Assembly (NCBI RefSeq): GCF_029338195.1
Contig: NZ_CP119779.1
Coordinates: forward strand, 1,116,001 to 1,180,000
Length of the DNA stretch: 64,000 bases
From: Haloarcula litorea
Lineage (GTDB): Archaea > Halobacteriota > Halobacteria > Halobacteriales > Haloarculaceae
Direction: 5' to 3'
Positions 1 through 9,483 of the stretch are shown here, piece after piece (position 1 is the first letter of the stretch; each line of letters starts with the position of its first letter). Position numbers and translations under genes: made by a program. The notes under the pieces are model-generated. The model saw only the letters and a program-made list of their open reading frames with translations, was not told the DNA's origin and did not search any database.

Positions 1-454
1 GTGCCCCCGCCGAGAGGGCCCCGCCGATGGCCGCCGCGAACCGCCAGGCGTTCGAGGTCCCGATGGTGGTGCCCCGCGCGTCGTCGCGGGAGAGTTGTCC
101 CACGAGCGCCAGCGAGAGCAGGCCGGCGACGGTGGTCGCGATGCCCTGCAACCCCCGGACGAGGATGAACCCCCAGCTGGAGGAGACGTGCGGGAAGAGG
201 CCGTAGACGACCGTCGCCAGCGCCAGCCCCGCGAGGAGGACGGTCCGCTTGTCGAAGCGGTCGCCGAGGTAGGCGACGGGGACGACGGTGCCGGCCTGGG
301 CCAGCGTCAGCCCCGTGGCGAACATCCCCAGCACGAGCCCCGAGGGGTCCAGCAGGTCGACGTACGTCGACAAGAGCGTCAGCAGGGTCACGAGCCCGAA
401 GGCGTTCGCGAAGCGCGTCAGGAACAGCGCCTGCAGTTGTCGGCGAGTGCTCAC
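1..454 (-). CDS. MFS transporter, N-terminal part (runs off the window)
   Basis: The minus strand reads from a GTG at 454 to the window edge with no stop, giving about 151 residues of a hydrophobic protein. The start reads VSTRRQLQALFLTRFANAFG and is followed by helices and the loop AYLGDRFDKRTVLLAG, which is the typical loop between helices 2 and 3 of the major facilitator superfamily. A second MFS-like stretch, VRGLQGIATTVAG, follows. The family moves small solutes across the cytoplasmic membrane; the substrate cannot be told. The C-terminal two thirds lie outside the window. Confidence 0.8.
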   Translation of the reverse strand, partial: MSTRRQLQALFLTRFANAFGLVTLLTLLSTYVDLLDPSGLVLGMFATGLTLAQAGTVVPVAYLGDRFDKRTVLLAGLALATVVYGLFPHVSSSWGFILVRGLQGIATTVAGLLSLALVGQLSRDDARGTTIGTSNAWRFAAAIGGALSAGA

Positions 455-548
455 TGGGCGAGCGCAGGCGAGGCGGGGTGTAACGTCTTACGATGGCGAG
501 AAGATTCCGTCCGTCGAGGCCCGGAACGAAAGGGGACGAGCCGGCCCG

Positions 549-3500
549 TCAGTCCGACGCTTCCGCCGCCGCCACCGGACTGATCGCGATCTCCACCGCG
601 ACGCCCTCGACCTCCCAGGTCCGCCGGTGGCCGTCCTCCACGTCGCCGAACTCGTCGGCCCGCACTTCTTCGGCGATCAGGGCCTCGCGCTCCCGGACGA
701 GGTCGGCAACGCGCTCGTCGGCCACGTCGAGGTCGACGACGATGCGCTCCTCGATGTCCAGTTCGAGGTCCTTGCGCATCTCCTGGACCCGGCGGACGAC
801 CTCGCGGGCGTACCCCTCGCTCTCGATGTCCTCGGTCAGCGAGGTGTCGACGTAGACGACGCCGCCGCCGTCGAGTGCGCTGAACTCCGTCCCGGTGACG
901 CCCTCGGGCGTCTCCCGGCGGAACGCGACCATCTCCTCGGTCAGGTCCACGCCCTCGCCCAGCGCCTCGGAGACGGCGGCTTCGAGGGCGTCGAGGGACC
1001 GCTCGGCGACCCGGGCCTCGTTGAGCGCGTTCATCACCCGGCCGGCGTCGTCGCCGAAGGCGGGGCCGAGTTCGCTCATATCGGCCTCGGCGGAGTAGTG
1101 GAGCTCGCCCCACTCGTCGTCGGCCCCGACGACCTCGACCGAGCGCGCGTTCAGCCGGTCGGCGACGATGGCTCGCTGTCGCTCGACGGCGTCGGCGACG
1201 GCCTCGCTGTCGGCGTCGTCAGACGACGTCTGACTGCCCGCCGGACCGCGTCCGGCGATGTCGACGACGACCCGCGGGACGGGCCAGCGTAGTTTCCGCT
1301 CGGCCTGCTGGCGGGCGTTGGAGCCGGCCTCCTCGACCTCGCGGACGACCGCGACGTCGTCCTCCAGTTCGGGTCGGTGGAGGGCCTCGTCGGGCTCGGG
1401 CCAGTCGCACATGTGGACCGTCGGGTGGCCCGAATCGCCGGTCAGCGCGCCGTAGACCCGCTCGGCGACGAACGGCGTGAACGGGGCGAAGAGGGCTGCG
1501 ACCTCCTCCAGCACGCGGTAGAGGGTGGCGTAGGCGGCCCGCTTGGAGTCGCTGTCCTCCGCCTCCCACATCCGCTCGCGGACGACCTGGATGTAGAAGC
1601 GAGAGACGTCCTCGACGACGAAGTCGAGCAGTTCGCCGACGGCCTTGTCGTTGTCGAAGGCGTCCATGTGCTCGGCCATCGCCGCCTCGACGCTCTGGAG
1701 CCGCGAGAGGACCCACTCGTCGACGAGTTCGAGGTCGGCTTCGACGTCGGCGAGGGCGACGCTCTCTGGGTCGAAGTCGTCGGCCCGCATGTACGGCAGC
1801 GGGAAGCGGGCGACGTTCCAGAGGATGTTGAGCCGGCGTTGCATCTCCTGGGTCTCCTCCCAGGAGAAGTTCATGTCCTCGCCCTGGGCGGTCACCGACA
1901 GCAGGAACAGCCGCATCGGGTCCCGACCGTGCTTCTCGATGACCTCGTGGGGGTCGATGAGCACGCCCTTGGACTTGGACATCCCGCGGCCGTCGGGCAT
2001 GTTGGCGTAGCCGTGCATCAGCACCTCCTCGTAGGGGATCTCGCCGACCGACGCGCCGCCCATCCCGAGCTGGGACCAGAACCAGCCCCGCGTCTGGTCG
2101 TGGGCCTCGATGATGAGGTCGGCCGGCCACAGCTCGTCGAAGGCCTCGGTCTGCTCGGGGTAGTCGATGGTGCCCCACGTCGCCACCGAGGAATCCAGCC
2201 ACACGTCGAAGACGTCGCCGACGCGGGTGTAGGTGGTGCCGTCCTCGGTGATGGTCAGGTCGTCGACGGTCCCCTTGTGGAGGTCCACCGTCTCGGGGTC
2301 GACGTCCTGGTCGACGCGCTCGGCCAGCTCCTCGCGGTCGCCGATCACGATCACGTCGTCCATCGACCCGTCCCAGTCGACGGCTTCGCCGTCTCCGTCC
2401 GAGGCTGTCGCCTCGCTATCGGGCGTCCAGATGGGAATCGGGATGCCCCAGTAGCGCTGCCGGGAGACGTTCCAGTCGGGGGCCTCCTCGACGAAGTCAC
2501 GGAAGCGGTTGTCCCGCGCCCACTCGGGGTGCCACTCGGAGTCCTCGATGAGGTCGAGCAGTTCCTCCTTGATGTCGGTGATGGTGATGAACCACTGGTC
2601 GGTGACGATGCGGACGATGTCGGTGTCACAGCGCCAGCACTGCCCCTCGCGGACGGTGTGGCCCTCCTCGCTGGAGAGCAGGTGGCCGCCGTCGTCGAGG
2701 TCGGCGACGATCTCGTCGTTGGCGTCCCGGACGAAGGTGCCGGCGTACTTCCCGGCGGCGTCGGTGTAGACGCCGTCGCTGCCGACCGGACAGAAGATCT
2801 CCAGGCCCAGTTCCTGGCCGCGCTCGAAGTCCTCCTCACCGTGGCCGGGCGCGGAGTGGACCAGGCCGGTGCGGTCGGCCTCGACGTAGTCGGCGGTGTA
2901 GACCTGGCCCGACCCCTCGCCGTCGGCGTGGTCGGGCACCGCCTCGGCCAGCGGGTGGTCGTATGCCCAGCCGACGAGGTCCTCGCCGGTCAGTTCCTCG
3001 ACGACCTCGTAGTCCTCGTAGCGGCCCGCCTTCAGCACGCCCTCGACGCAGGGCTCGGCGACGTAGAGGCGCTCGGTCTCGCCGTCCTTCGTGGCGTCGA
3101 CGCCGACGTAGGAGAGGTCGCCGTCGACGGCGACGAACGTGTTGGCGACGATGGTCCAGGGCGTGGTGGTCCAGATGACGAGGCTGCCCTCGCGGCTCGC
3201 GGTTTCACCGCTCGCGTCGTCCGAGACCTCCCCTCGGTCGGTCTCGCTGAGCGGGAACTTCACGTAGATCGACGGCTTGCCGACGTCGTGGTACTCGACC
3301 TCGTTGTTGGCGATGGCCGTCTCACACCGGGGACACTGGTTGATCGAGCGTTGCCCCTGCTCGACGAGGTCCCGCTCGTGGGCCTGCTGGAACCCCCACC
3401 AGGCGGCCTCCATATAGGAGGGGTCGACCGTCTTGTAGGGGTCGTCCCAGTCCATCCAGACCCCGAAGTCCCGGAAGTCCCGCTGGAGGCCGTCCAGTTG

Positions 3501-3884
3501 CTCCTCGGCGAAGGCCTTGCACTCCGCGATGAAGTTCTCCTCGCCGAACTGCTCGATGTCCTTCTTGTTCTCGAAGTCCAGCCGCTCCTCGACCTTCGTC
3601 TCGATGGGGAGCCCGTGCATGTCGTAGCCGGGCCGGTCGGTCACGTCGTAGCCCAGCATCCGGTGGTAGCGGATGTAACAGTCCTTCAGTACCTTGTTCC
3701 AGGTCGTCCCCATGTGGGCCGCCCCGGAGGTGTAGGGCGGACCGTCGACGAAGAAGAAGTCCTCGCCGTCGGCGCGGTGCTCGACCGTCTGCTCGTAGGC
3801 GTCGACGTCGTCCCAGTACTCGAAGACGCCCTCCTCGACGTCCTCGGGGTCGTACTGGTCGTCGACCACGGCGAACCGTTCCAT
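549..3884 (-). CDS. ileS: Isoleucyl-tRNA synthetase
   Basis: This 1111-residue class I synthetase charges tRNA-Ile. The HIGH-type signature is HMGT (residues 57-60, inside PYTSGAAHMGTTWNK) and the KMSKS loop is GMSKSKG near residue 633. Cysteine pairs CPRC and CWRC fit zinc sites of the long archaeal/eukaryotic-type enzyme. The ATG at 3884 is preferred because a minus-strand TATA-like CCTTTAACG lies about 25 nt upstream and the family begins there; the frame stays open further upstream but that part is the remains of another gene. Two hydrophilic linkers (near residues 220-230 and 490-495) are encoded by palindromic DNA; the second resembles a palindrome inside argX. Confidence 0.97.
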   Translation of the reverse strand: MERFAVVDDQYDPEDVEEGVFEYWDDVDAYEQTVEHRADGEDFFFVDGPPYTSGAAHMGTTWNKVLKDCYIRYHRMLGYDVTDRPGYDMHGLPIETKVEERLDFENKKDIEQFGEENFIAECKAFAEEQLDGLQRDFRDFGVWMDWDDPYKTVDPSYMEAAWWGFQQAHERDLVEQGQRSINQCPRCETAIANNEVEYHDVGKPSIYVKFPLSETDRGEVSDDASGETASREGSLVIWTTTPWTIVANTFVAVDGDLSYVGVDATKDGETERLYVAEPCVEGVLKAGRYEDYEVVEELTGEDLVGWAYDHPLAEAVPDHADGEGSGQVYTADYVEADRTGLVHSAPGHGEEDFERGQELGLEIFCPVGSDGVYTDAAGKYAGTFVRDANDEIVADLDDGGHLLSSEEGHTVREGQCWRCDTDIVRIVTDQWFITITDIKEELLDLIEDSEWHPEWARDNRFRDFVEEAPDWNVSRQRYWGIPIPIWTPDSEATASDGDGEAVDWDGSMDDVIVIGDREELAERVDQDVDPETVDLHKGTVDDLTITEDGTTYTRVGDVFDVWLDSSVATWGTIDYPEQTEAFDELWPADLIIEAHDQTRGWFWSQLGMGGASVGEIPYEEVLMHGYANMPDGRGMSKSKGVLIDPHEVIEKHGRDPMRLFLLSVTAQGEDMNFSWEETQEMQRRLNILWNVARFPLPYMRADDFDPESVALADVEADLELVDEWVLSRLQSVEAAMAEHMDAFDNDKAVGELLDFVVEDVSRFYIQVVRERMWEAEDSDSKRAAYATLYRVLEEVAALFAPFTPFVAERVYGALTGDSGHPTVHMCDWPEPDEALHRPELEDDVAVVREVEEAGSNARQQAERKLRWPVPRVVVDIAGRGPAGSQTSSDDADSEAVADAVERQRAIVADRLNARSVEVVGADDEWGELHYSAEADMSELGPAFGDDAGRVMNALNEARVAERSLDALEAAVSEALGEGVDLTEEMVAFRRETPEGVTGTEFSALDGGGVVYVDTSLTEDIESEGYAREVVRRVQEMRKDLELDIEERIVVDLDVADERVADLVREREALIAEEVRADEFGDVEDGHRRTWEVEGVAVEIAISPVAAAEASD
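2398..2421. repeat. Palindromic insert inside ileS
   Basis: TCCGAGGC-TGTC-GCCTCGC with flanks like those of the argX palindrome (TCCGAGGC ... GCCTCGCTCTC there, GCCTCGCTATC here). On the minus strand it encodes SEATASDG, near residue 490 of IleRS, in a polar linker. Confidence 0.55.
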
Positions 3885-3904
3885 ACCGGGACATACCTTG
3901 CCGG

Positions 3905-3913
3905 CGTTAAAGG
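3905..3913 (-). promoter_or_regulatory. TATA-like box of ileS
   Basis: CCTTTAACG on the minus strand lies 21-29 nt before the ileS ATG, the position expected for a leaderless haloarchaeal transcript. Confidence 0.5.
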
Positions 3914-3936
3914 ACAATCGGTTGTGTGTGTCGGTC

Positions 3937-4112
3937 TCAGCGCTCGCGTCCCAGGCGGAGCGCGCTCGTCTGACCGCTGTTCTCCGTGATGGGGGCGACG
4001 ACCGCCACCCCTCCGCACCGAGGTCGGTCAGTTCCCCTGCGGGGACGCTGCTGCCGCCGAGCGTCCCGGTGTCGACGTCGCGGACCGTGTACTCGTAGGC
4101 GGGCGTACGGGC
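3937..4112 (-). pseudogene. DUF4177-like small protein, broken by a frameshift
   Basis: On the minus strand one frame reads AYEYTVRDVDTGTLGGSS and continues to LGAEGW, and a second frame continues as VAVVAPITENSGQTSALRLG followed by RER and a TGA at 3939-3937. Joined, these match the DUF4177 pattern (Tyr-Glu-Tyr near the start, LGAEGWELV-V-P-I at the end). The break follows GGGGTGG. An ancestral GAGCTGGTGG lost between two GGTGG repeats would explain the frame change, a 10-nt deletion. No in-frame ATG or GTG was found close to the start of the homology, so the start may be lost too. The ancestral sequence is inferred. Confidence 0.6.
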
Positions 4113-4163
4113 GAACCGGGGGTCACGGCCGGCAGATCGCTGTGGCGACGCGCGCGGATGGAA

Positions 4164-4173
4164 ACACAATTAG
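4164..4173 (+). promoter_or_regulatory. Possible TATA box of the proCBA operon
   Basis: ACACAATTAG is the only AT-rich run before proC and ends 27 nt before the ATG at 4200. Confidence 0.4.
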
Positions 4174-4199
4174 TCCCTGACCCTCCTGACGTAGAGACA

Positions 4200-4973
4200 A
4201 TGGTAGCTACGAGTGTCATCGGCTGCGGGAACATGGGCAGCGCCCTGGTGACCGGGCTCTGGAAGTCCGGGAACCACACGGTCGTCGCCTGTGATCTCGA
4301 TCCCGCCGCCCGGGAAGCCGTCGCGGAGTACTGCACGGAGACGACCGACGACGTCTCGCGGGCGGGGGAGGCCGACGTGGTCTTCCTCGCGGTCAAGCCC
4401 GACGTGGTCGAGGCGGTCCTCGAGGAACTCGACCTGTCGGCCGACCAGACGCTGGTGACCATCGCCGCCGGCGTCCCCACCGACTTCGTCGCGGCCCGGA
4501 CCGACGCCAGCGTCGTCCGCATCATGCCCAACCTCGCCGCCGAGACCCGTGACATGGCCGCGGCCGCCACCGGCGACCTCTCGGCCGAGGTCCGCGAACT
4601 GCTCGCGGACGTCGGCGAGTACGCCGAGATCGCGGAGGAACAGATGGACATCGCGACCGCGGTCAACGGCAGCGGTCCCGCCTTCGTCTTCTACTTCATC
4701 CAGGCGATGACCGAGGCCGGCGTCGCGGGCGGGTTAGACGAGGAGGAGGCCGAGGTGCTCGCGGCCCAGACGTTCAAGGGGGCCGCCGAGACCGTCCTGC
4801 GGGACGACCGCACCGCCGACGAGCTCATCGACGCCGTCTGTTCGCCCAACGGCACGACCATCGAGGGGATGGAGGTCCTCTGGGACAGCGACGCCGACGA
4901 GACCCTGGCCGCGGCCGTCGCGGCCGCCGAGGCACGCTCGGAGGAACTGGCGGCGGCGTTCGACGATGGCTGA
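4200..4973 (+). CDS. proC: Pyrroline-5-carboxylate reductase
   Basis: This 257-residue protein makes the last step of proline synthesis, NAD(P)H-dependent reduction of 1-pyrroline-5-carboxylate. The N-terminal Rossmann motif is [11 protein letters not shown], and the C-terminal dimerisation domain has the family segment [12 protein letters not shown] and the SPNGTT region. The ATG at 4200 places the Rossmann strand directly at the N terminus; an upstream in-frame ATG at 4158 would add 14 residues with no family support. It is first in proC-proB-proA and overlaps proB by 8 nt. Confidence 0.95.
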   Translation: MVATSVIGCGNMGSALVTGLWKSGNHTVVACDLDPAAREAVAEYCTETTDDVSRAGEADVVFLAVKPDVVEAVLEELDLSADQTLVTIAAGVPTDFVAARTDASVVRIMPNLAAETRDMAAAATGDLSAEVRELLADVGEYAEIAEEQMDIATAVNGSGPAFVFYFIQAMTEAGVAGGLDEEEAEVLAAQTFKGAAETVLRDDRTADELIDAVCSPNGTTIEGMEVLWDSDADETLAAAVAAAEARSEELAAAFDDG

Positions 4974-5799
4974 GCGCGTCGACCCCGAGACCGCCGACGC
5001 GACCCGCCGGCTGGCGGCCCAGGCCGACCGCGTGATCGTCAAGGCCGGCACCAACTCCCTGACCGACGAGGCGTCGAACCTCGACGACGCGAAGCTCGAC
5101 AAGCTCGTCGACGACATCGAGGCCCTGCTCTCGCGGGGCAAGGAGGTCCTGCTCGTCTCCTCCGGTGCGGTGGGGGCCGGCATCGGCCGGGTCGGCCACC
5201 AGAAGGGGACCATCGAGGAGTCACAGGCGCTGTCGACGGTGGGCCAGAGCCACCTGATGCGCCGCTACACCGAGAGCTTCGAGCGGTACGACCGCAAGGT
5301 GGCCCAGATCCTCATCACGGAACACGACCTGGAGAACCCCGAGCGGTTCACCAACTTCCGCAACACCGTCGAGACGCTCCTCGACTGGGGCATCGTCCCC
5401 ATCATCAACGAGAACGACGCCGTCGCCACCGAGGAGCTCCAGATCGGCGACAACGACATGATCTCGGCCTCCATCGCCATCGGCGTCGAGGTCGACCTGC
5501 TGGTGACCCTGACCGACGTGGACGGGGTCTACACCGGCAACCCAAAGGAGGACGGCGACGCCGAGCGCATCCCGGTCGTCGGCGAGAACTACGGCGAGGT
5601 CGAGGAGATCGTCTCGGAGAGCTCCACCAGCGGGTTCGGCGGCATCCGGACGAAGGTCCAGGGCGCGCGCGACGTCAGCGAGCACGGCATCCCGGCGATC
5701 ATCGCCGGGTCGGCCGAGCCCGACGTGCTGGCGAGGGTGGCCCGCGGCGAATCGGTGGGCACAATATTCGTCCCCATCAACGGTGGGGTAGATGACTGA
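4966..5799 (+). CDS. proB: Glutamate 5-kinase
   Basis: A 277-residue amino-acid kinase that phosphorylates the gamma-carboxyl of glutamate, the first step of proline synthesis. Recognisable parts are [12 protein letters not shown] at the N terminus, [20 protein letters not shown], and the C-terminal [14 protein letters not shown]. The protein is about 90 residues shorter than bacterial ProB because it has no C-terminal PUA domain. It overlaps proC and proA by 8 nt each, so translation is probably coupled. The gene order C-B-A is the reverse of the reaction order. Confidence 0.95.
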   Translation: MAERVDPETADATRRLAAQADRVIVKAGTNSLTDEASNLDDAKLDKLVDDIEALLSRGKEVLLVSSGAVGAGIGRVGHQKGTIEESQALSTVGQSHLMRRYTESFERYDRKVAQILITEHDLENPERFTNFRNTVETLLDWGIVPIINENDAVATEELQIGDNDMISASIAIGVEVDLLVTLTDVDGVYTGNPKEDGDAERIPVVGENYGEVEEIVSESSTSGFGGIRTKVQGARDVSEHGIPAIIAGSAEPDVLARVARGESVGTIFVPINGGVDD

Positions 5800-7120
5800 C
5801 GCCACCGAACGCCAGGTCGAGCAGGCACAGTCCGCGGCGCTGCGGCTCGCCAACGTCGACGCCGCAGAGCGCGACGCCGCCCTCGAGGCGATCGCCGACG
5901 CCGTCCGCGAGAACAGCGAGGCCATCCTCGCGGCCAACGCGGAGGACGTCGCGGCCGCCGAGGAACTGCTCGCCGAGGGCGAGTACACCCAGGCGCTGGT
6001 CGACCGGCTGAAGCTCGACGAGGGGAAACTCGAGAGCATCGCCGAGATGGTCGAGTCCGTCGCCGGCCAGACGGACCCGCTTGGCGAGACGCTGGCGGCG
6101 CGGGAGCTGGACGAGGACCTCGAACTGTACAAGGTCGCGGTCCCCATCGGCGTCGTCGGGACCATCTTCGAGTCCCGGCCCGACGCGCTGGTCCAGATCG
6201 CCGCGCTGGCGCTGAAGTCCGGCAACGCCGTCATCCTCAAGGGCGGCAGCGAGGCCAGCGAGTCCAACCGCGTCCTCTACGAGACCATCGTCGAGGCGAC
6301 CGACGCGATGCCCGACGGCTGGGCCCAGCACATCGAGGCCCACGCCGAGGTCGACGCCCTGCTGGGGATGGACGACAAGGTCGACCTGCTGATGCCGCGT
6401 GGCTCCTCGGAGTTCGTCTCCTACATCCAGGACAACACCCAGATCCCCGTCCTTGGCCACACCGAGGGGGTCTGTCACGTCTACGTCGACGAGGCCGCCG
6501 ACCTGGAGATGGCCGAGGACGTCGCCGTCGACGCCAAGGTGCAGTACCCCGCGGTCTGTAACGCCGTCGAGACGCTGCTGGTCGACGACGACGTGGCCGA
6601 GCAGTTCCTGCCCGGGGTCGTCGAGCGCTACCGCGAGGCGGGCGTCGAACTGCGCGGGGACGCGGCCACCCGCGAGGTGGTCGACGTCGACCCCGCGACC
6701 GACGACGACTGGCACGCCGAGTACGGCGACCTCGAACTCTCCATCAAGGTCGTCGAGGACGTCTACGAGGCGGTCGAGCACGTCAACGCCTTCGGCTCGA
6801 AACACACCGAGTCCATCCTCACCGAGGACGCCGACGCCGCCGAGACGTTCATGACCGGCATCGACGCCGCCAGCGTCTTCCACAACGCCTCCACCCGCTT
6901 CGCGGACGGCTACCGCTACGGCCTGGGCGCGGAGGTGGGCATCTCGACGGGCAAGATCCACGCCCGCGGCCCCGTCGGCCTCGACGGGCTGACGACCTAC
7001 AAGTACTACCTGGAGGGCGACGGCCAGCTGGTCGCCACCTACGCCGGCGAGGACCCCCGGCCGTTCACTCACCGGGAGTTCGACGGCGACTGGCACCCCG
7101 GCCACCTGGCCGACGAGTAG
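5792..7120 (+). CDS. proA: Glutamate-5-semialdehyde dehydrogenase (gamma-glutamyl phosphate reductase)
   Basis: 442 residues of the aldehyde-dehydrogenase fold. ProA reduces gamma-glutamyl phosphate to the semialdehyde with NADPH. Family segments include [28 protein letters not shown], the [10 protein letters not shown] stretch, the catalytic cysteine region [14 protein letters not shown] and the C-terminal [20 protein letters not shown]. It is the third gene of the proline operon; unstable gamma-glutamyl phosphate is probably passed from ProB to ProA. One base separates it from the next gene. Confidence 0.96.
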   Translation: MTDATERQVEQAQSAALRLANVDAAERDAALEAIADAVRENSEAILAANAEDVAAAEELLAEGEYTQALVDRLKLDEGKLESIAEMVESVAGQTDPLGETLAARELDEDLELYKVAVPIGVVGTIFESRPDALVQIAALALKSGNAVILKGGSEASESNRVLYETIVEATDAMPDGWAQHIEAHAEVDALLGMDDKVDLLMPRGSSEFVSYIQDNTQIPVLGHTEGVCHVYVDEAADLEMAEDVAVDAKVQYPAVCNAVETLLVDDDVAEQFLPGVVERYREAGVELRGDAATREVVDVDPATDDDWHAEYGDLELSIKVVEDVYEAVEHVNAFGSKHTESILTEDADAAETFMTGIDAASVFHNASTRFADGYRYGLGAEVGISTGKIHARGPVGLDGLTTYKYYLEGDGQLVATYAGEDPRPFTHREFDGDWHPGHLADE

Positions 7121-7121
7121 C

Positions 7122-7754
7122 GTGGCGCGGTTCCCGGCCGAGGACGACCGGCACGCGCTGGCGGCGGACTGCCGGCGCTGTCCCGAACTCGCCGAGAGCC
7201 GCGAGTGCATCTCGTGGGGCAACGGCCCGCTGGAGGCCGACGTGGTCGTCGTCGGCGAGGCCCCCGCAGCCGGCGACCCCGACGCCGACGAGTGGCGCGG
7301 CGGCAACCTGACCGGGCTGGCCTACACCTCGCGGGCGTCGGGCCGGAAGATCCGCGATCTGTTGTCCGACGCCGGCTTCGGCCACGACGACTGTTACTTC
7401 ACGAACGCGGTGAAGTGCCACCCGCCCGGGAACCGCGACCCGACCGACGCGGAGCTGGCGAACTGCCGGCCGTACCTCGTCGGCGAGGTCGAGACCGTCG
7501 CGCCGCGGGCGGTGCTGCCGACCGGGAAACACGCCACGCGGACGGTGCTGGCGCTTGACGACGCGGAACTGGCGGGCTTCCTCGACAGCGTGCTCACCGT
7601 CAGCGAGAGCGAGACGCTCGGCGTCCCCGTCGTCCCGCTGTTGCACCCGAGCTACCAGGAGGTGTGGCTCTCGCGACTGGGCTACGACCGCGCCGAGTAC
7701 GTCGACGCCATCGCGGCGACGGTGGCCGAGGCCGCCGGCGACGGTCCCGCGTGA
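7122..7754 (+). CDS. Type-4 uracil-DNA glycosylase family protein
   Basis: 210 residues starting at a GTG directly after proA. The motif VVGEAPAAGDPDADEWRGG corresponds to the glycosylase active-site loop. Four cysteines, two in CRRC (residues 17 and 20), one in VKCHPPGNRDP and one in NCRPY, are spaced as the iron-sulfur ligands of family-4 enzymes. LLHPSY near the C terminus matches the HPS minor-groove motif. It would excise uracil arising from cytosine deamination. The short gap to proA suggests co-transcription without a functional link. Confidence 0.88.
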   Translation: MARFPAEDDRHALAADCRRCPELAESRECISWGNGPLEADVVVVGEAPAAGDPDADEWRGGNLTGLAYTSRASGRKIRDLLSDAGFGHDDCYFTNAVKCHPPGNRDPTDAELANCRPYLVGEVETVAPRAVLPTGKHATRTVLALDDAELAGFLDSVLTVSESETLGVPVVPLLHPSYQEVWLSRLGYDRAEYVDAIAATVAEAAGDGPA

Positions 7755-7801
7755 CCGCCGGCGGAGAAACCTTCATACGCTCGCCGGCCACACCGCCGGA
7801 C

Positions 7802-8227
7802 ATGGACGACTGCATCTTCTGTCAGATCGTCGACGGCGAGATCCCGAGTCGCACGGTCTACGAGGACGACACCGTGCTGGCGTTCCTCGACGCCAACCCG
7901 CTGGCACGCGGACACACGCTCGTCATCCCGAAGGCCCACCACGAGCGGGTCGGCGAGATGCCGAGCGACGTGGCCGCGGCGGTGTTCGCGGCGGTCAACG
8001 ACCTGACGCCGGCCGTCGAGGCCGCCGTCGACGCCCCCGGAACGACGGTGGCGTTCAACAACGGCGAGGCGGCGGGCCAGGAGGTCCCCCACGCCCACTG
8101 CCACATCGTCCCGCGGTTCGAGTCCGACGGCGGCCGCCCGATCCACTCGCTGTTCGGGGACCGGCCCGACCTCTCGGACGCGGAGCTGGACGACGTCGAG
8201 GCGGCCATCGAGGCCGAGCGGGACTGA
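7802..8227 (+). CDS. HIT family nucleotide-binding hydrolase
   Basis: 141 residues. The protein begins MDDCIFCQIVDGEIPSRTVY with a CxxC pair common in archaeal and bacterial HIT proteins. The histidine triad is HAHCHIVPR (His-x-His-x-His), which forms the active site of Hint-type AMP-lysine hydrolases. The ATG at 7802 gives the normal length of this family; a longer open frame upstream is arginine-rich and looks non-coding. The physiological substrate is unknown. Confidence 0.92.
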   Translation: MDDCIFCQIVDGEIPSRTVYEDDTVLAFLDANPLARGHTLVIPKAHHERVGEMPSDVAAAVFAAVNDLTPAVEAAVDAPGTTVAFNNGEAAGQEVPHAHCHIVPRFESDGGRPIHSLFGDRPDLSDAELDDVEAAIEAERD

Positions 8228-8258
8228 GACGGACGGCGGTCCGACGGAGACCCGTAGC

Positions 8259-8266
8259 CTTTTATT
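8259..8266 (+). promoter_or_regulatory. TATA-like box of the MinD-like gene
   Basis: CTTTTATT ends 24 nt before the ATG at 8291, which supports that ATG over the GTG at 8282. Confidence 0.5.
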
Positions 8267-8290
8267 CCAGGCCGTTATCCAGTGAACGGT

Positions 8291-9028
8291 ATGGGGGTTC
8301 GCACACTCGCACTCGCGGGGGCGACCGGCGGTGCCGGGACGACACGCACGACGCTTGAACTGGCGGCCACGCTGGCCCGGGACGGGCGCTCGGTGGGCGT
8401 CCTCGACGCGGCCTACGCCACGCAGGGACTGGCGACCCACGTCGGGGACCGGATCCCGACCGACCTGACCGCCGTCGTCGCCGACGACGACCCGCTGGCC
8501 GAGGCGCTGGCCGACTGGGGGATCGACGCGCCGGGGAGGGTGGCGATCGCCCCGGCTCACGCGCCCTTCGAGCGGCTCGCTCGCGCGAAGACGCCGGCGG
8601 CCGCACAGGCCTTCGAACGTGCCGTCACGGACGCCGTCTCGCGGTTCGACCACGTCCTGATCGACGTGCCGCCGGTGGCGGCCAACCAGGCCGTCGCCGC
8701 CGTCTCGGCCGCCGACCGGACGGCGCTTGTCGCGCCGGCGACCGAGCGGGGCGTCGACCTGCTCCCGAGACAGCGGGGCCGGCTGCGCGACGTGGACGCG
8801 CCGGCCGACGCCGTCGTGGCGACCCGGGTGGACGCGGCGGGTGCCGTCGAGGTGCCCGACGCCGACTACGGGCTCCCGGCGGCCGCTCCGTCGGCACCGG
8901 TCCCGACGGCGCTGGACCCGGAACGGGACCTCGCGCCGGCGGCCGCCGTCGCCGCCGAGGGCCTGCTCGACGTGACCCTCGACGTCGAGTTCCCCGACCC
9001 CGGCCTCGTCGAGCGCCTGACCGGTTAG
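8291..9028 (+). CDS. MinD/ParA-like protein with a degenerate P-loop
   Basis: 245 residues resembling the SIMIBI-class ParA/MinD ATPases: a glycine-rich first loop, the DAAYATQGLATHVGD region following the next strand, and FDHVLIDVPPVAANQ as the Walker B region. The first loop is ATGGAGTTRTT (residues 11-21), where active proteins have KGG-GKTT, so both the signature lysine and the P-loop lysine are missing. ATP hydrolysis is doubtful and it may only bind a partner or nucleotide. It overlaps the convergent UspA gene by 4 nt at TTAG. No partner gene reveals its role. Confidence 0.8.
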   Translation: MGVRTLALAGATGGAGTTRTTLELAATLARDGRSVGVLDAAYATQGLATHVGDRIPTDLTAVVADDDPLAEALADWGIDAPGRVAIAPAHAPFERLARAKTPAAAQAFERAVTDAVSRFDHVLIDVPPVAANQAVAAVSAADRTALVAPATERGVDLLPRQRGRLRDVDAPADAVVATRVDAAGAVEVPDADYGLPAAAPSAPVPTALDPERDLAPAAAVAAEGLLDVTLDVEFPDPGLVERLTG

Positions 9029-9402
9029 CGCTCGGGGAACGGGACGACCACGGCGGGCCGGTCGAGCGCCGCCAGCAGTCCGCGGGCGGTCGACCCGAGC
9101 CCGTCGTCGCCCTCGCGTCCGCCGTGTGGCCCCAGGATCACCTCGTCGGGGTCGTGTTCCGCGACGGCGGCGCGCAGTTCCGCGACGGGGTCGCCCGCTC
9201 GCGTCTCCGTCGCGGGCATCGCGGCGGCCAGCCGCGAGCGGGCGACGTTGGCGGCGTCGGCGGCGTCCCGGTCGGGGGCGTCCGGTTCGTCGACGGCGAC
9301 GACCACGACGCTGTCCTCGCTGGGGTCGAGGCGGGGCTGGAGGTAGTCGGCGGCCGCGGCGGTGACGTGGACCGACGCGGTGGCGACGAGGAAGTCGGTC
9401 AT
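9025..9402 (-). CDS. Universal stress protein (UspA) domain
   Basis: 125 residues. It starts MTDFLVATASVHVTAAAADY, and the loop VILGPHGGREGDDGLGSTAR followed by a Val-rich last strand (PAVVVPF) matches the G-x2-G-x9-G(S/T) nucleotide-binding region of UspA proteins. It converges on the MinD-like gene, sharing TTAG. Its role is not specific. Confidence 0.78.
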   Translation of the reverse strand: MTDFLVATASVHVTAAAADYLQPRLDPSEDSVVVVAVDEPDAPDRDAADAANVARSRLAAAMPATETRAGDPVAELRAAVAEHDPDEVILGPHGGREGDDGLGSTARGLLAALDRPAVVVPFPER

Positions 9403-9483
9403 GGCCGTCGCTCCGGGCCGGCGGGCCTTGGCGGTTCCGGCCCGAGCGACGAACTTACGTACGGGCTCGCGCTACCGGGACGC

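Larger units (their letters stand above)
3885..4199. other. Intergenic stretch between ileS and proC
   Basis: These 315 bases hold three things: the ileS promoter (TATA-like, 3905-3913, minus strand), the proC promoter (near 4164-4173, plus strand), and between them the remnant of a small minus-strand gene related to DUF4177, described separately. Confidence 0.7.

Noticed and set aside
1377-3989. Long open frame antisense to ileS (and similar ones antisense to katG, leuS and others)
   Set aside because: High GC makes stop codons rare in the frame opposite coding DNA; composition is Val/Asp/Gly/Leu-rich with no domain, and the opposite strand holds a well-known enzyme.
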